Assembly (NCBI RefSeq): GCF_000143765.1 | Contig: NZ_GL379770.1 | Span: forward strand, 1,762,903 to 1,826,902 | Reading direction: 5' to 3' | Length of the DNA stretch: 64,000 nucleotides | Source: Sphingobacterium spiritivorum ATCC 33861 | GTDB lineage: Bacteria > Bacteroidota > Bacteroidia > Sphingobacteriales > Sphingobacteriaceae | Shown: positions 26,235 to 35,162 of the stretch, piece by piece | Layout of the letters: every line of letters starts with the position of its first letter | Numbering within the stretch: position 1 is the first letter of the stretch | Program-made: the position numbers and the translations under genes | The notes under the pieces: model-generated | The model's database searches: none | The model's input: the letters and a program-made list of their open reading frames with translations, nothing else | What the model was told of the DNA's origin: nothing

Positions 26235-26720
26235 TCAGAATCCTATGTTCATATGCCGGAGGGACAGCAGGCCACCGAGGCCTATTGATACATAGGGATA
26301 TCCTTTTTCCAGAGGCATCAAAAAGTCATATCCTGCTTTGAAATTAAAGATACCATTCAGTTCAAAGTATAAATGAGGAGACAGTCTGACCTGATTTTGG
26401 AAGTTCTTATTCAGATCGAAAAGATATCCGGCGCTCAGTTGCAGGGACAGGATATTGCTTTTACGTTTGTCATCTATAATATAATATCCTCCTGTCAGCT
26501 GAGGAGTTATGCCTGAAGGGGCCAACACGTTTTTAGTGGTGTAATCCAGACCTGCCATATACTCGTAAGGCTTATTTTTATCCATCAGAAATGGAATATT
26601 GATTGTAGTCTGGAACATACTTCTCTCTTCATACTTATATCCGATATTGATAATCTGAGCACCGGCACCAGGGATACATGAGAACAGAGACAGGAATATT
26701 ACAATATATAATCTGGACAT
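26235..26720 (-). CDS. Small exported beta-rich protein of unknown function
   Basis: The 161-residue protein has a signal peptide (YIVIFLSLFSCIPGAGAQ). The mature part alternates aromatic and polar residues (INIGYKYEERSMFQTTINIP, LSPHLYFELNGIFNFKAGYD) and ends GLGGLLSLRHMNIGF with a C-terminal aromatic. That pattern suggests a small outer-membrane beta-barrel. I do not recognise a family. It lies downstream of, and in the same direction as, the LytTR response regulator, 97 bases apart. Confidence 0.65.
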   Translation of the reverse strand: MSRLYIVIFLSLFSCIPGAGAQIINIGYKYEERSMFQTTINIPFLMDKNKPYEYMAGLDYTTKNVLAPSGITPQLTGGYYIIDDKRKSNILSLQLSAGYLFDLNKNFQNQVRLSPHLYFELNGIFNFKAGYDFLMPLEKGYPYVSIGLGGLLSLRHMNIGF

Positions 26721-26817
26721 AAAGTCGATTTTTAATGCATTAATATCTACGAAATTAAAGTATAATTTAATAGAATTATATCGCTGAAATCAGTGAAAAC
26801 ATTGTGCAAAGACAGAC

Positions 26818-27543
26818 TCATTTATGTGAGTTGAGAGGTCCTCCCAAATACCTTTCGAAGAATTCTTTTTTATAAACCTCTCCCAGCGGAATTTCATTCT
26901 CATCCATATAAATGGTATGGTTATCAAAAGAATCTATAAAGTCTACATTGACTACATAAGATTTACTGACACGCTGAAAGCTCCTGGCCGGCAATTTCTG
27001 ATGCATAATTTTCAGATTCATAGCTGTAATCAGTTTCTGGCTTTTAGTGTAAATAACCACATAATCCTTCAGTCCTTCTACAAACCGGATATCCTGAAAA
27101 TAGATCTTGTAAAAACGTCTCTCGGATTTTATAAACAGAAAATCTTCTGTATTAGCTTCTACAGTATTTTTCACGGTTGCATCGGAAAGAAGATTTTTAT
27201 AGCTGATAAACTTATGAATTGCCTTTTCCAGGCGTTTTTTTTCTATAGGCTTCAACAGATAATCCAATGCATCCAGTTCATAACTTTTCAGAGCGTACTG
27301 GGGATAAGCTGTCGTAAAGATAATAAGACACTGCCCCGAGATTTGTTTAGCAAAATCAATACCTGTAACGAACGGCATCTGAATATCCAGAAAAATAAGA
27401 TCTGTATCGTGATCTTTTAAAAAAGAAAGTGCCTGACTGGCATTCGAAAATTTCCCTGAAATCACTATATCAGAAACCTCTGAAATCAGTGACTGCATTT
27501 CTTCTCTCGCAAGAGGTTCGTCATCTACTATAATGCAGTTCAT
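26818..27543 (-). CDS. LytTR family response regulator
   Basis: The 241-residue protein has an N-terminal receiver domain with phospho-acceptor Asp in DLIFLDIQMPFVTGIDFA (about residue 55) and a conserved lysine in YLLKPIEKKR. The C-terminal LytTR DNA-binding domain includes FLFIKSERRFYKIYFQDIRF and LPARSFQRVSKSYVVNVDFI. Its start overlaps the stop of the histidine kinase gene by four bases, so the pair is translationally coupled. LytTR proteins bind 9-bp direct repeats two helical turns apart; such repeats occur at 28721-28757. Confidence 0.93.
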   Translation of the reverse strand: MNCIIVDDEPLAREEMQSLISEVSDIVISGKFSNASQALSFLKDHDTDLIFLDIQMPFVTGIDFAKQISGQCLIIFTTAYPQYALKSYELDALDYLLKPIEKKRLEKAIHKFISYKNLLSDATVKNTVEANTEDFLFIKSERRFYKIYFQDIRFVEGLKDYVVIYTKSQKLITAMNLKIMHQKLPARSFQRVSKSYVVNVDFIDSFDNHTIYMDENEIPLGEVYKKEFFERYLGGPLNSHK

Positions 27544-28610
27544 ACAGGTATACTTAAGTTAACAATGTATTCATGATCAGAAGAGTTGATATCCAGGTTG
27601 TACTGTTTATCGTACAACAGCAGTAAGCGTCTTTTGATGTTATTTAGTCCTAATCCGCTGTTCTTTTTGTCGGGGTTATGGTAATCTGCTGTTTTAGAAT
27701 TTTTGCAGATAAACTGCAGTCTGCTGTTCTCTAATGTTATCTGTATCCGGATATATGCATCCGTATCTTCTACACTTACGTTATGCTTAACCGCATTCTC
27801 TACAAAGGTAGTGAAGAGATTGGGCGGTATAAAAATACTATTGAGTATCTTAGGATCTACATCATTCTGTATCGTAATGGAAAGGCTGTCCCTTCTGATC
27901 TTTTCCAGATTTACAAAGTTGGAAAGAAAGTTGATTTCGGAGACTAAAAGTGTTTTATCCTCATTATTTTCATACAACTGGTACCTTAGAAATTCAGACA
28001 ATTTCATAATGACCACGGACGCGGCTTCCGGATTGCTACGTGTTAATGCTTTTATATTATTGAGAATATTAAACAGGAAATGTGGATTTATCTGGTTTTT
28101 CAGTTCGTTCAGCTCCATACTTAAAGTCAGGTTGCTCAGTGCTGCTATTCTTTCGTTATCTTTTACCCACCGCTGCATCAGTTTGATCAGCGTACTTATG
28201 AGAATAATGATAATAGATATGACTGCCCCATTGTAAAAGCGATGTATCTCGAACGTATCTTTAATATTTACATGCGGTTTTATATAATTAGTGAAGGTAA
28301 AAACCAAAGAAGTAAGACCTGTGACTACGAGTATAATCAGGCATAAAAAATATAATGGATACTCAGCTTTTAAAAAAAATGTGGGCACTAATATGTATAT
28401 ATTAATATAAAACATGATCGTGAATGTAATAAACACGGCTATCAATCCCGGATAATTAATATCATTATTTACAGCATCTATAAACGTGGAATAATAAAGG
28501 TGTAAAAAAAGAGTAATCAGAAGGGTAATATGGCGCCAGACCCTGTACCGTTTATCAACGATAAAATTAATAATCTGATTGTCTGTCATCTTTTGTGAAC
28601 GGTACCTCAT
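27540..28610 (-). CDS. LytS-type sensor histidine kinase (His_kinase family)
   Basis: The protein has four hydrophobic segments in the first half, then the His_kinase motif LKNQINPHFLFNILNNIKAL with the phospho-accepting histidine. A HATPase region follows, with FIPPNLFTTFVENAVKHNV and NSGLGLNNIKRRL. The upstream reading frame extends to an ATG at 28724, but those 38 residues would run into a likely promoter (TATTTTTG on the minus strand at 28640-28647). I place the start at 28610, or alternatively 28589 (MTDNQIINF). The kinase senses an unknown envelope signal and phosphorylates the coupled LytTR regulator. Confidence 0.88.
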   Translation of the reverse strand: MRYRSQKMTDNQIINFIVDKRYRVWRHITLLITLFLHLYYSTFIDAVNNDINYPGLIAVFITFTIMFYINIYILVPTFFLKAEYPLYFLCLIILVVTGLTSLVFTFTNYIKPHVNIKDTFEIHRFYNGAVISIIIILISTLIKLMQRWVKDNERIAALSNLTLSMELNELKNQINPHFLFNILNNIKALTRSNPEAASVVIMKLSEFLRYQLYENNEDKTLLVSEINFLSNFVNLEKIRRDSLSITIQNDVDPKILNSIFIPPNLFTTFVENAVKHNVSVEDTDAYIRIQITLENSRLQFICKNSKTADYHNPDKKNSGLGLNNIKRRLLLLYDKQYNLDINSSDHEYIVNLSIPV

Positions 28611-28720
28611 ATGAGCTGTGTTGATTAAAATCAACTGAACAAAAATATAAACATATACCTGACAAGCTATATAAATTATACAAATACCTGAGTTTATTAT
28701 ACAAAACCGCACCTGAACGT

Positions 28721-28757
28721 CCATTTGGTATAAAAAAGAATCCGTTTCGTATAAAAA
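28721..28757. promoter_or_regulatory. Direct repeats with 21-base period, candidate LytTR binding site
   Basis: CCnTTTnGTATAAAAA occurs at 28721-28736 and again at 28742-28757, exactly 21 bases (two helical turns) apart. It lies upstream of the DUF6268 gene and close to the kinase gene start, as expected for a LytTR-type site. Confidence 0.55.
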
Positions 28758-28821
28758 CAGATTATCGCTTTGCTATATCTGCTTTTTTTGTGGACAGAAT
28801 CAATCTTCATATTACTAAAAC

Positions 28822-29829
28822 ATGAACATCACTATTCGAATAGCATTGTCTTTATGTTCTATCATACCAATGAATACCGTGTTGGCTCAATCCGCAGACA
28901 GTGTTGCCAGAGAGGCACAAATCACAAAACTGACGCTTGCCTATGCTGCATTGAAATTCAAAGAGCTCAGGCCTTTTAATGCAGAGTATTCCTATCTGAC
29001 TCCTTATAATTACTCAGCTCAGATCGCTGCTGAAAATCTTCCGGATAGAAAAATGACCAATTTTTCACAGGCAATGGTGGGCGTCAATCTAAATCTGATC
29101 AAAAAACAGAAGTGGGCATTAGGTACAACGCTCGGATACCGATACATCATGACGGAATCTGAACCCACCTATACCTCCGGGGCAGACAAATCTACACAAA
29201 GAAATGATTATCAGGCTCATTATACATCTGTAAATCTGGCATACTTTACGAGATTTTTCAACAAAATGACCATCTTTTCCTCCAGTGTAGCTGTTGATGG
29301 TAGTGAAAAAGACTTTGAAAGGGTCAGAGGTTTAATAACAGGAACAATGATATTAAAGGCAAACCGGCAAACAAGAATGGCTATCGGACTTCTTTGGAAT
29401 ATAGACCCCAGTGCTCTAATCCCTATTATTCCAACATTTTTGTATGAACATGAATTTGATAACGGATTCATTGCAGATATAAATCTGCCAAGAAATCTAA
29501 TGCTCCGAAAACATGTTTTCCGTAAGGGAAGGGTTTCTATGGGCGCAGAATTGGATGGTAACTCTTTTTATCTCTATAACATAGATGGCACATCTCAAAA
29601 ATACCAGTATAGCCAGATGGATATTAATTCCGGATTCGTCTATGAGCATCTACTTGGCAATTATTTTATTATAGCAGCGAAAACAGGCGTAAGAATAGTT
29701 CCAACAGCGCGTGTTTTTGAAAAGGAAAAATCATTTGAAGACTACATTTATAAAATAAAACCCGATCCTGCATTCTATTTTAATATAGGGTTGTCGTTTA
29801 ATCCCTTTTCAAAAATCAAACGAAAATAG
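28822..29829 (+). CDS. DUF6268 family outer-membrane beta-barrel protein
   Basis: The 335-residue protein has a signal peptide (IALSLCSIIPMNTVLAQS). Alternating beta strands fill the mature region (WALGTTLGYRYIMTES, YTSVNLAYFTRFFNKMTIFS, YFIIAAKTGVRIVP). It ends DPAFYFNIGLSFNPFSKIKRK; the aromatic-rich last strand is typical for insertion into the outer membrane. DUF6268 is a porin-like family with no assigned substrate. The direct repeats upstream make it the likely output gene of the neighbouring LytTR system (inference). Confidence 0.78.
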   Translation: MNITIRIALSLCSIIPMNTVLAQSADSVAREAQITKLTLAYAALKFKELRPFNAEYSYLTPYNYSAQIAAENLPDRKMTNFSQAMVGVNLNLIKKQKWALGTTLGYRYIMTESEPTYTSGADKSTQRNDYQAHYTSVNLAYFTRFFNKMTIFSSSVAVDGSEKDFERVRGLITGTMILKANRQTRMAIGLLWNIDPSALIPIIPTFLYEHEFDNGFIADINLPRNLMLRKHVFRKGRVSMGAELDGNSFYLYNIDGTSQKYQYSQMDINSGFVYEHLLGNYFIIAAKTGVRIVPTARVFEKEKSFEDYIYKIKPDPAFYFNIGLSFNPFSKIKRK

Positions 29830-29858
29830 TAATTCTCTGTAATTTTAAAAAAACTGAT

Positions 29859-30074
29859 ATGATGATAAAAGTATATAAAACTGACGTTGAAAATTCTGAC
29901 ATGGCTTATTTTATTACCGAGCAACTTCTCAAAAGGTATCCCGGATTTGCTATTAACTTTGATCTCATGGACTGTGATAATGTCCTGCGCGTAGAAGGTC
30001 AGTCTTTTCAGAGAGATGATATCATTCTTTTCTTAAACAAAATTGGTTACAACTGTGAGGAAATGTGCTATTAA
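29859..30074 (+). CDS. Small 71-residue protein, possibly ferredoxin-like (HMA-like) fold
   Basis: It has no signal peptide or membrane segment. The sequence IKVYKTDVENSDMAYFITEQ, then FAINFDLMDCDNVLRVEG and IILFLNKIGYNCEEMCY, follows the beta-alpha-beta-beta-alpha-beta order of heavy-metal-associated domains but lacks the metal-binding CxxC. Such short CxxC-less proteins are common in Bacteroidetes, with unknown role. Two cysteines stand at the C-terminus (NCEEMC). It starts 29 bases after the DUF6268 gene and could be co-transcribed. Confidence 0.6.
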   Translation: MMIKVYKTDVENSDMAYFITEQLLKRYPGFAINFDLMDCDNVLRVEGQSFQRDDIILFLNKIGYNCEEMCY

Positions 30075-30111
30075 AAGCATATTTCATTCTCTGCCGGTAT
30101 AGAAGGCTAAA

Positions 30112-30492
30112 TCAAAGCTTTAGCTTTTTAACTTCAGGCATTTTAAATGACTCTCTGTTCAGAAAGACACTTAGTGTAAAGATAGCATCTTTCTGGCCAC
30201 TGTTTTCAATACGAATATCATTCAGTGCCGCTTTCACCTCCGCAGTATCATGACTTGCAATTTGTCGTATAAATGTACCATCTGCATTTTTAACAATCAG
30301 ATCATTATCTTCATATGAATTGTTGATAATCCGGAATCTGTATATCTTAGACTTTGAGGACTTCAGGACGGCTACTTCTCCGGATTTGACAGTCCAACTC
30401 TTTAATACTGATCCTTCAACAAATTTATACGTGCTGCAGGAAACCAGTGCCATAAAGCAAACGATTATTATACCGTTTATTATTCTATTCAT
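30112..30492 (-). CDS. Small lipoprotein of unknown function
   Basis: I start at 30492 (MNRIINGIIIVCFMALVSC), which gives a lipobox with Cys19; the ATG at 30531 adds residues that spoil the signal. The mature protein (about 108 residues) is beta-rich: WTVKSGEVAVLKSS, RFRIINNSYEDNDLIVKNAD, AIFTLSVFLNRES. No family is recognised. It stands alone and converges with the 71-residue protein gene. Confidence 0.65.
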   Translation of the reverse strand: MNRIINGIIIVCFMALVSCSTYKFVEGSVLKSWTVKSGEVAVLKSSKSKIYRFRIINNSYEDNDLIVKNADGTFIRQIASHDTAEVKAALNDIRIENSGQKDAIFTLSVFLNRESFKMPEVKKLKL

Positions 30493-30685
30493 CTCTAATC
30501 GGGTTATATCATAAAAATAGAAGATTAGCACAACTTTTTACAATATATACAATAATATTTTTCTTCACACCTTACGTTTATCAACTCGTTGCCTGCAAAT
30601 ATTAATCAGCATATCGCAATTATCATAAACAGTGATATCTTTAAAACTAAGTAACTGATGAACTGTTAATATTGAAAATTCGGAA

Positions 30686-31552
30686 ATGATAAAATTAGTT
30701 GTTTTTACGCTGTCTTCTGCACTTGCTTTTGCATGCAGTTGTATGAATTTGCAAAAGTCCGGGACTTCTACCCTTTCCTCTCCAACGGGAGATACGGTAA
30801 TCAATTTTTTAGATACCGCTTATCGTGATGTCATCATGATAGAAGATCATCATGTCGCGCATGAGGGAAATAATTATCTGATCGATATTCCACTGAAAGA
30901 GCATCAGGACACATTACATGTATTCTTCTTATCTGCCAGAGTGCCTGTAGATCTCTTTAAAAATTCGGCATCTTTTTTTCCTGATGTAAAGGAGTTTATT
31001 TTAATTGTTCCGGACTGGGAATTTTACCAGCGTGTCGCAGAGGATGCAACCAAAAACGGAATCGTTCTGGAACCGGCTACGACCAATGTGTATTACCATA
31101 TCAAAAGAGTCGAAGACCAGATACTTGTAGATAGTATGCGTATATCCGGAAATGACCATCCTCAGCTTGATTTTACGAACCCTAAAGTACCTAAGGATCA
31201 CTTTGTATCTTATCGCTCTGAACAGTACGGATCTGTCTGTTGTCCGAAAGATCCGCGTTGGGAAATTATAGAAGAAGACGGACCATTTATCAAAGATTTT
31301 GAGAACAGAAATAATGTACGTATCAAAGGTATATATCGCCAGAATAATGGAAAAGAAGGTGAGCATATCACCTACTATACTTTACCTGGTCTTTCACCTG
31401 AGCAAAGGCTAAAGTTTATTGTTGAAAAGAGATCGCAGTGGATTGTCAACAAGACAACTAAAACAACAGATTTTGCTCCTCAGGTATTTACCCCACAAGT
31501 GGTACCTTTTGTTAAAACAGGATTTAATAAAACGACACCTGTGACATTTTAA
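30686..31552 (+). CDS. Lipoprotein of unknown function
   Basis: The 288-residue protein has a short lipoprotein-type signal (lipobox LAFAC, Cys17, in a CSC sequence). Readable segments are FLDTAYRDVIMIEDHHV, EFILIVPDWEFYQRVAED, YHIKRVEDQILVDSMRISG and GSVCCPKDPRWEI. It is mixed alpha/beta, with paired cysteines in the C-terminal half. I cannot assign a family. It is monocistronic and ends before a strong dyad shared with the P-type ATPase gene. Confidence 0.65.
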   Translation: MIKLVVFTLSSALAFACSCMNLQKSGTSTLSSPTGDTVINFLDTAYRDVIMIEDHHVAHEGNNYLIDIPLKEHQDTLHVFFLSARVPVDLFKNSASFFPDVKEFILIVPDWEFYQRVAEDATKNGIVLEPATTNVYYHIKRVEDQILVDSMRISGNDHPQLDFTNPKVPKDHFVSYRSEQYGSVCCPKDPRWEIIEEDGPFIKDFENRNNVRIKGIYRQNNGKEGEHITYYTLPGLSPEQRLKFIVEKRSQWIVNKTTKTTDFAPQVFTPQVVPFVKTGFNKTTPVTF

Positions 31553-31566
31553 TGCTATAATATTAA

Positions 31567-31607
31567 TTTACTGTCCGGAAGATTTGTACCAGCTTCCGGA
31601 CAGTAAA
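31567..31607. terminator. Terminator-like dyad between convergent genes
   Basis: A perfect 15-bp inverted repeat (TTTACTGTCCGGAAG / CTTCCGGACAGTAAA) with an 11-base loop separates the lipoprotein and ATPase genes. It lacks a clear T-tail on either strand. Confidence 0.65.
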
Positions 31608-31638
31608 AACAGAAAAGAAAATTCGTTTTTATTGCGGT

Positions 31639-33681
31639 TTAGAACTTCATCTTCTGTATTCGGACGGCATTCAGAATAGCAATCAGAGAGACTCCTACAT
31701 CTGCAAAAACTGCTTCCCACATGGTAGCCAGTCCTCCGGCTCCGAGAATCAATACGATTCCTTTCACTACAAATGCAAGCGTAATATTTTGCCAAACTAC
31801 GCGTTTGGTTTGCTTCCCGATCCGGATAGCCATCGGAATTTTAGATGGTTGATCATCCTGGATCACCACATCTGCGGTCTCAATAGTAGCATCACTACCT
31901 AATCCGCCCATCGCTATACCGACGTCACTTAAGGCTACCACGGGAGCGTCATTCACACCATCTCCCACAAAAGCTACCCGTACATTTCCGGCCTTTATTT
32001 CCTTAAGTCTGCTTACTTTGTCTTCAGGTAATAAGTCTCCAAAAGCATTGTCGATCCCTAACTGTCCCGCTACATACTGTACCACAGAGCTCTTATCTCC
32101 ACTGAGCATGGTTGCTTTTACATTAAAACTATGCAAGAGTCTGATCGTTTCTGCTGCATCCTCTTTAATACTGTCGGCAATGGTCATATATCCAACAAAC
32201 TGACCATCATACGCAACCGCTATCAGTGTGTATACTATGGATGAGGGATCAACATCATAAGCGATATTAAACTTATCCATCAGCTTGAAATTGCCCACCA
32301 ACAGCTCTTTCCCGTTGATCTGGGCTTTCAACCCATGTCCCGCTATTTCTTCTGTATTCTCCAAAATAAGCTTGCTGTCAATTTCTCCTACATATTGGTG
32401 TATGGCAGTAGCTACAGGGTGTGTGCTGTGGCTTTCCAGCGCATTTACCATTCCTAATATTTCGGTCTGGTTATATTCAGGCTTAAAGTTTACTTCCTGA
32501 ACCTGAAAAACGCCCTCTGTCATTGTTCCGGTTTTATCCATTACCACATGTTGTATTTCTGCAAGGGCATCCAGAAAATTACTTCCCTTAAACAAGATAC
32601 CATTTTTGCTGGCCGCGCCTATGCCTCCGAAGTAACCGAGCGGAATAGAAATAACCAATGCACACGGACAGGAAATAACCAGAAAAACCAATGCTCTGTA
32701 CAGCCAGTCATTAAACTGATAGTTCTGCACAAAAAAGTACGGAACCAGACAGATGGCAATAGCTAATACAACAACTATAGGTGTATATATTTTTGCAAAT
32801 TTGCGAATAAACAGTTCAGTCGGAGCCTTTTGTGCAGTTGCATTTTGTACCAATTCCAGTATTTTACTCAGCTTGCTGTCTGTATAAGCTGTAGTCACCT
32901 TTACCAGACTGACAGTATTCAGATTAATCATCCCGGCCAGTACAGTCTCTCCTTTAGTTTTTGTATCCGGCTTACTTTCACCAGTCAGGGCTGCCGTATT
33001 GAAGGAAGCTGCGTCAGATAAGAGCTCCCCATCTAATGCCAGTTTCTCTCCGGGTTTGAGTTGTATCACATCATTTATCTGAGCACCTTCTGCTTTGATT
33101 GTTTTTGCCTGATTATCAACCAGAATAGTGACTTCATCAGGACGCTGATCCAGCAATGCTTTGATATTACCTTTGGCTCTTGAGACCGCTAATGTCTGAA
33201 AAACTTCGCCTACAGCATAAAATAACATCACAGCTACTCCTTCAGGATATTCGGCAATAACAAATGCTCCAACAGTGGCTATGGTCATTAAAAAGAATTC
33301 TGAAAATACATCTCCTTTGCTGACACTTACTATAGCATCCCTGATAACAGGAAGTCCTACAGGTATATAAGCAATTACATACCATAGTGTCCTCAGCCAT
33401 CCAGTAAACCAGCTCTGAGGCAGCCAGTTATCAAAGGTAATAGCCACCATCAGCAGCACAAAAGAAATAATTGCCGGCAGAAAGAGTCTGAAGACACTTC
33501 CTTCTACATTAGAATGGTCATGACCGTCATCATCACTATGTCCGCCATGATCATGATTATGGTCACTCTTTTTCCCTGTGCCGTCTATAAGATCCTTCGC
33601 TCCTGCTTTTTCATATATTTTCTCGGTGTATGTGCAACAATTCTCATTATTTTCCGGTTTATTTTTGTTGTTTGTTGTCAT
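31639..33681 (-). CDS. Zinc/cadmium/lead-translocating P1B-type ATPase
   Basis: This is a metal-export pump of 680 residues. The N-terminus is His-rich (SDHNHDHGGHSDDDGHDHSN) and begins with a CC pair instead of a full HMA domain. Next come the TGES actuator motif (ALTGESKPD), the transmembrane metal site SCPCALVIS, the phosphorylation site DKTGTMTEG and the hinge GDGVNDAPVVALSDVGIAMG. A late membrane helix contains VVKGIVLILG, and the last contains FADVGVSLIAILNAVR; the Lys/Asp pair fits the P1B-2 (ZntA/CadA, Zn2+/Cd2+/Pb2+) class. It lies downstream of a Fur-family regulator, with a palindromic box between. Confidence 0.92.
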   Translation of the reverse strand: MTTNNKNKPENNENCCTYTEKIYEKAGAKDLIDGTGKKSDHNHDHGGHSDDDGHDHSNVEGSVFRLFLPAIISFVLLMVAITFDNWLPQSWFTGWLRTLWYVIAYIPVGLPVIRDAIVSVSKGDVFSEFFLMTIATVGAFVIAEYPEGVAVMLFYAVGEVFQTLAVSRAKGNIKALLDQRPDEVTILVDNQAKTIKAEGAQINDVIQLKPGEKLALDGELLSDAASFNTAALTGESKPDTKTKGETVLAGMINLNTVSLVKVTTAYTDSKLSKILELVQNATAQKAPTELFIRKFAKIYTPIVVVLAIAICLVPYFFVQNYQFNDWLYRALVFLVISCPCALVISIPLGYFGGIGAASKNGILFKGSNFLDALAEIQHVVMDKTGTMTEGVFQVQEVNFKPEYNQTEILGMVNALESHSTHPVATAIHQYVGEIDSKLILENTEEIAGHGLKAQINGKELLVGNFKLMDKFNIAYDVDPSSIVYTLIAVAYDGQFVGYMTIADSIKEDAAETIRLLHSFNVKATMLSGDKSSVVQYVAGQLGIDNAFGDLLPEDKVSRLKEIKAGNVRVAFVGDGVNDAPVVALSDVGIAMGGLGSDATIETADVVIQDDQPSKIPMAIRIGKQTKRVVWQNITLAFVVKGIVLILGAGGLATMWEAVFADVGVSLIAILNAVRIQKMKF

Positions 33682-33728
33682 GATCTGATAGTTTTTTATT
33701 TTAATACTTAATCATTTATTCACTGGTA

Positions 33729-33736
33729 CAAATCTA
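33729..33736 (-). promoter_or_regulatory. -7 promoter element (TAGATTTG on minus strand) for the P-type ATPase
   Basis: An exact TAnnTTTG match lies 48 bases upstream of the ATPase start. The palindromic box at 33750-33764 covers its -33 region. Confidence 0.55.
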
Positions 33737-33749
33737 ACCAGCTTTTATC

Positions 33750-33764
33750 TGCAATACTATTGCA
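33750..33764. promoter_or_regulatory. Zur/Fur-like 7-1-7 box upstream of the P-type ATPase
   Basis: TGCAATA-C-TATTGCA is a perfect 15-bp palindrome with the 7-1-7 layout of Fur-family sites. It overlaps the stop codon of the Fur-family gene and the -33 region of the ATPase promoter. A copy with one change lies upstream of the DUF6660 gene. Confidence 0.6.
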
Positions 33765-34206
33765 TACTTTTAGGCAAGCAATTTTCACATATGCCTTTGG
33801 CAAACAATCTTACTTCGTCTATTTGTACTGCAGCATCTGATGGTTGCTTAAAACTAATGTCCGTTCTGCAAGTTGTCTGCTTACATATCTTGCAATATAA
33901 ATGCAGATGCCAGTCTCTGTGTGTCTGTTCACTGCAGTCGTCACTGCACAATCTGTATTTACTGGTGTTATTCTCTTGTATACTATGTACAATTCCTTTC
34001 TCTTCGAACGTCTTTAGTGTGCGATACAGCGTGATGCGATCTGCAGGATAAAAATAATTTTCAATTTCGGAAAGTGACAAAGCAACCTGCTGGGAAGCTA
34101 AGAAATCATACACCAATATGCGCATACTCGTTGGCTTTGTATTCTTATCCCTAAGTTTGTTTTCTATTTCGTTTTTCATAGTCATGCTTATTTTATCAGT
34201 TTTCAT
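33757..34206 (-). CDS. Fur family metalloregulator (zinc- or cadmium-responsive type)
   Basis: The 149-residue protein has an N-terminal winged helix (MRILVYDFLASQQ, YPADRITLYRTLKTFEEKG). The C-terminal dimerisation/metal domain contains THRDWHLHLYCKICKQTTC and ends with ICENC, giving two Cys pairs for a structural zinc. The first ATG (34206) overlaps the upstream gene by 11 bases; ATGs at 34185 and 34179 are alternatives. It lies between the methyltransferase and the ATPase. Control of an exporter suggests it senses excess metal, unlike classical Zur, which represses uptake genes (inference). Confidence 0.87.
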   Translation of the reverse strand: MKTDKISMTMKNEIENKLRDKNTKPTSMRILVYDFLASQQVALSLSEIENYFYPADRITLYRTLKTFEEKGIVHSIQENNTSKYRLCSDDCSEQTHRDWHLHLYCKICKQTTCRTDISFKQPSDAAVQIDEVRLFAKGICENCLPKSMQ

Positions 34207-34927
34207 TTGAAAGACTCACTTTTAGCCACTTTAATATCAGATAGCTAACCATTGCAATCAGAAAACCTGTTATAAAAACCATATTGTAGTGTGTATGTTT
34301 GCGAATATATTCCTCAATAACATTAAAGAAACTAAATAACAGAAACAAAGCAAAAAAGCCATTCTTTTCTTTGAGCAGAACTTTAATGATATTGAATTTT
34401 ATGTCGGGTTTGCTGAATTTATTAAAATTAGGAATGAACACAGGGACTCTTTTGGCCCATTCCCTGTATTGATCTCCGAATTTACGTTCGAGGAATTGTT
34501 CTTCGGCAAAAATGATCCGCTCATAGTACATCCAGTAAAGCAGGATAAAACTGATGACAAACCATACGTTCTCCGTGAGCAATGCAAGGCCAAGCCACAT
34601 AAAGAAATTACCCAGATAAAGGGGATTTCTGACGACACTGTATATGCCGGTAGTATTTAGTGTATCGGCGACCTGCCCCTGAGCAGTATTACGTCCTGAG
34701 GTATTTTTAGGTGAATATCCTACTGTATAGGCTCTGATCAATAAGCCCGCAAGACTAATGAGTAAACAGAATGATTCAAAAACATAATCACATGCTGATA
34801 ATGGACTTTGCTTTAATTTCATCTCTATAAAAATGATCAGTGCAAGCATCAGAATGCCAACTGGTAAAATACTTCTGTATCGGAACAACCAGTTACCCTG
34901 CTGTTCCATTTCTTCTTTTAATGCCAT
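34196..34927 (-). CDS. Isoprenylcysteine carboxyl methyltransferase (ICMT)-family membrane protein, LmtA-like
   Basis: The 243-residue protein has about six membrane segments. The ICMT signature is present: GIYSVVRNPLYLGNFFMWLG near residues 92-111 and AEEQFLERKFGDQYREWAKR near 140-160. Some bacterial relatives methylate lipid A phosphates, others unknown membrane substrates, so lipid A modification is only a possibility. It overlaps the Fur-family gene by up to 11 bases and is first in the methyltransferase-regulator-ATPase series. Its connection with metal efflux is unclear. Confidence 0.8.
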   Translation of the reverse strand: MALKEEMEQQGNWLFRYRSILPVGILMLALIIFIEMKLKQSPLSACDYVFESFCLLISLAGLLIRAYTVGYSPKNTSGRNTAQGQVADTLNTTGIYSVVRNPLYLGNFFMWLGLALLTENVWFVISFILLYWMYYERIIFAEEQFLERKFGDQYREWAKRVPVFIPNFNKFSKPDIKFNIIKVLLKEKNGFFALFLLFSFFNVIEEYIRKHTHYNMVFITGFLIAMVSYLILKWLKVSLSNEN

Positions 34928-35162
34928 CTAATTTTTTTTATTGATACTGTACAGTGACAGTGTAAATAGATCTTATATGCTATTTAAAACATAGATACGA
35001 TCGTTCTGCATTCATACAGGAACAATACGTAACAGGTCGCGTATAGCACAAGCTATTCTATTTTTGTTTTTCGGTAATATGTAATTGACTAACTGTGTTT
35101 TCAGCCTTTGTTCTGATAAATGCAGACAAAGGAGAATGAGAAAGCAGCTCCTGTATCAGGAA

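Noticed and set aside
28611..28724. N-terminal extension of the first histidine kinase
   Set aside because: The longest frame begins at 28724, but it would cover a likely promoter (28640-28647) and part of the 21-base repeats. The extra 38 residues are hydrophobic without family match.
30114..30127. Short dyad AAAGCT-TT-AGCTTT at the end of the 30112 lipoprotein gene
   Set aside because: Lies inside the coding end and is too weak to call a terminator.
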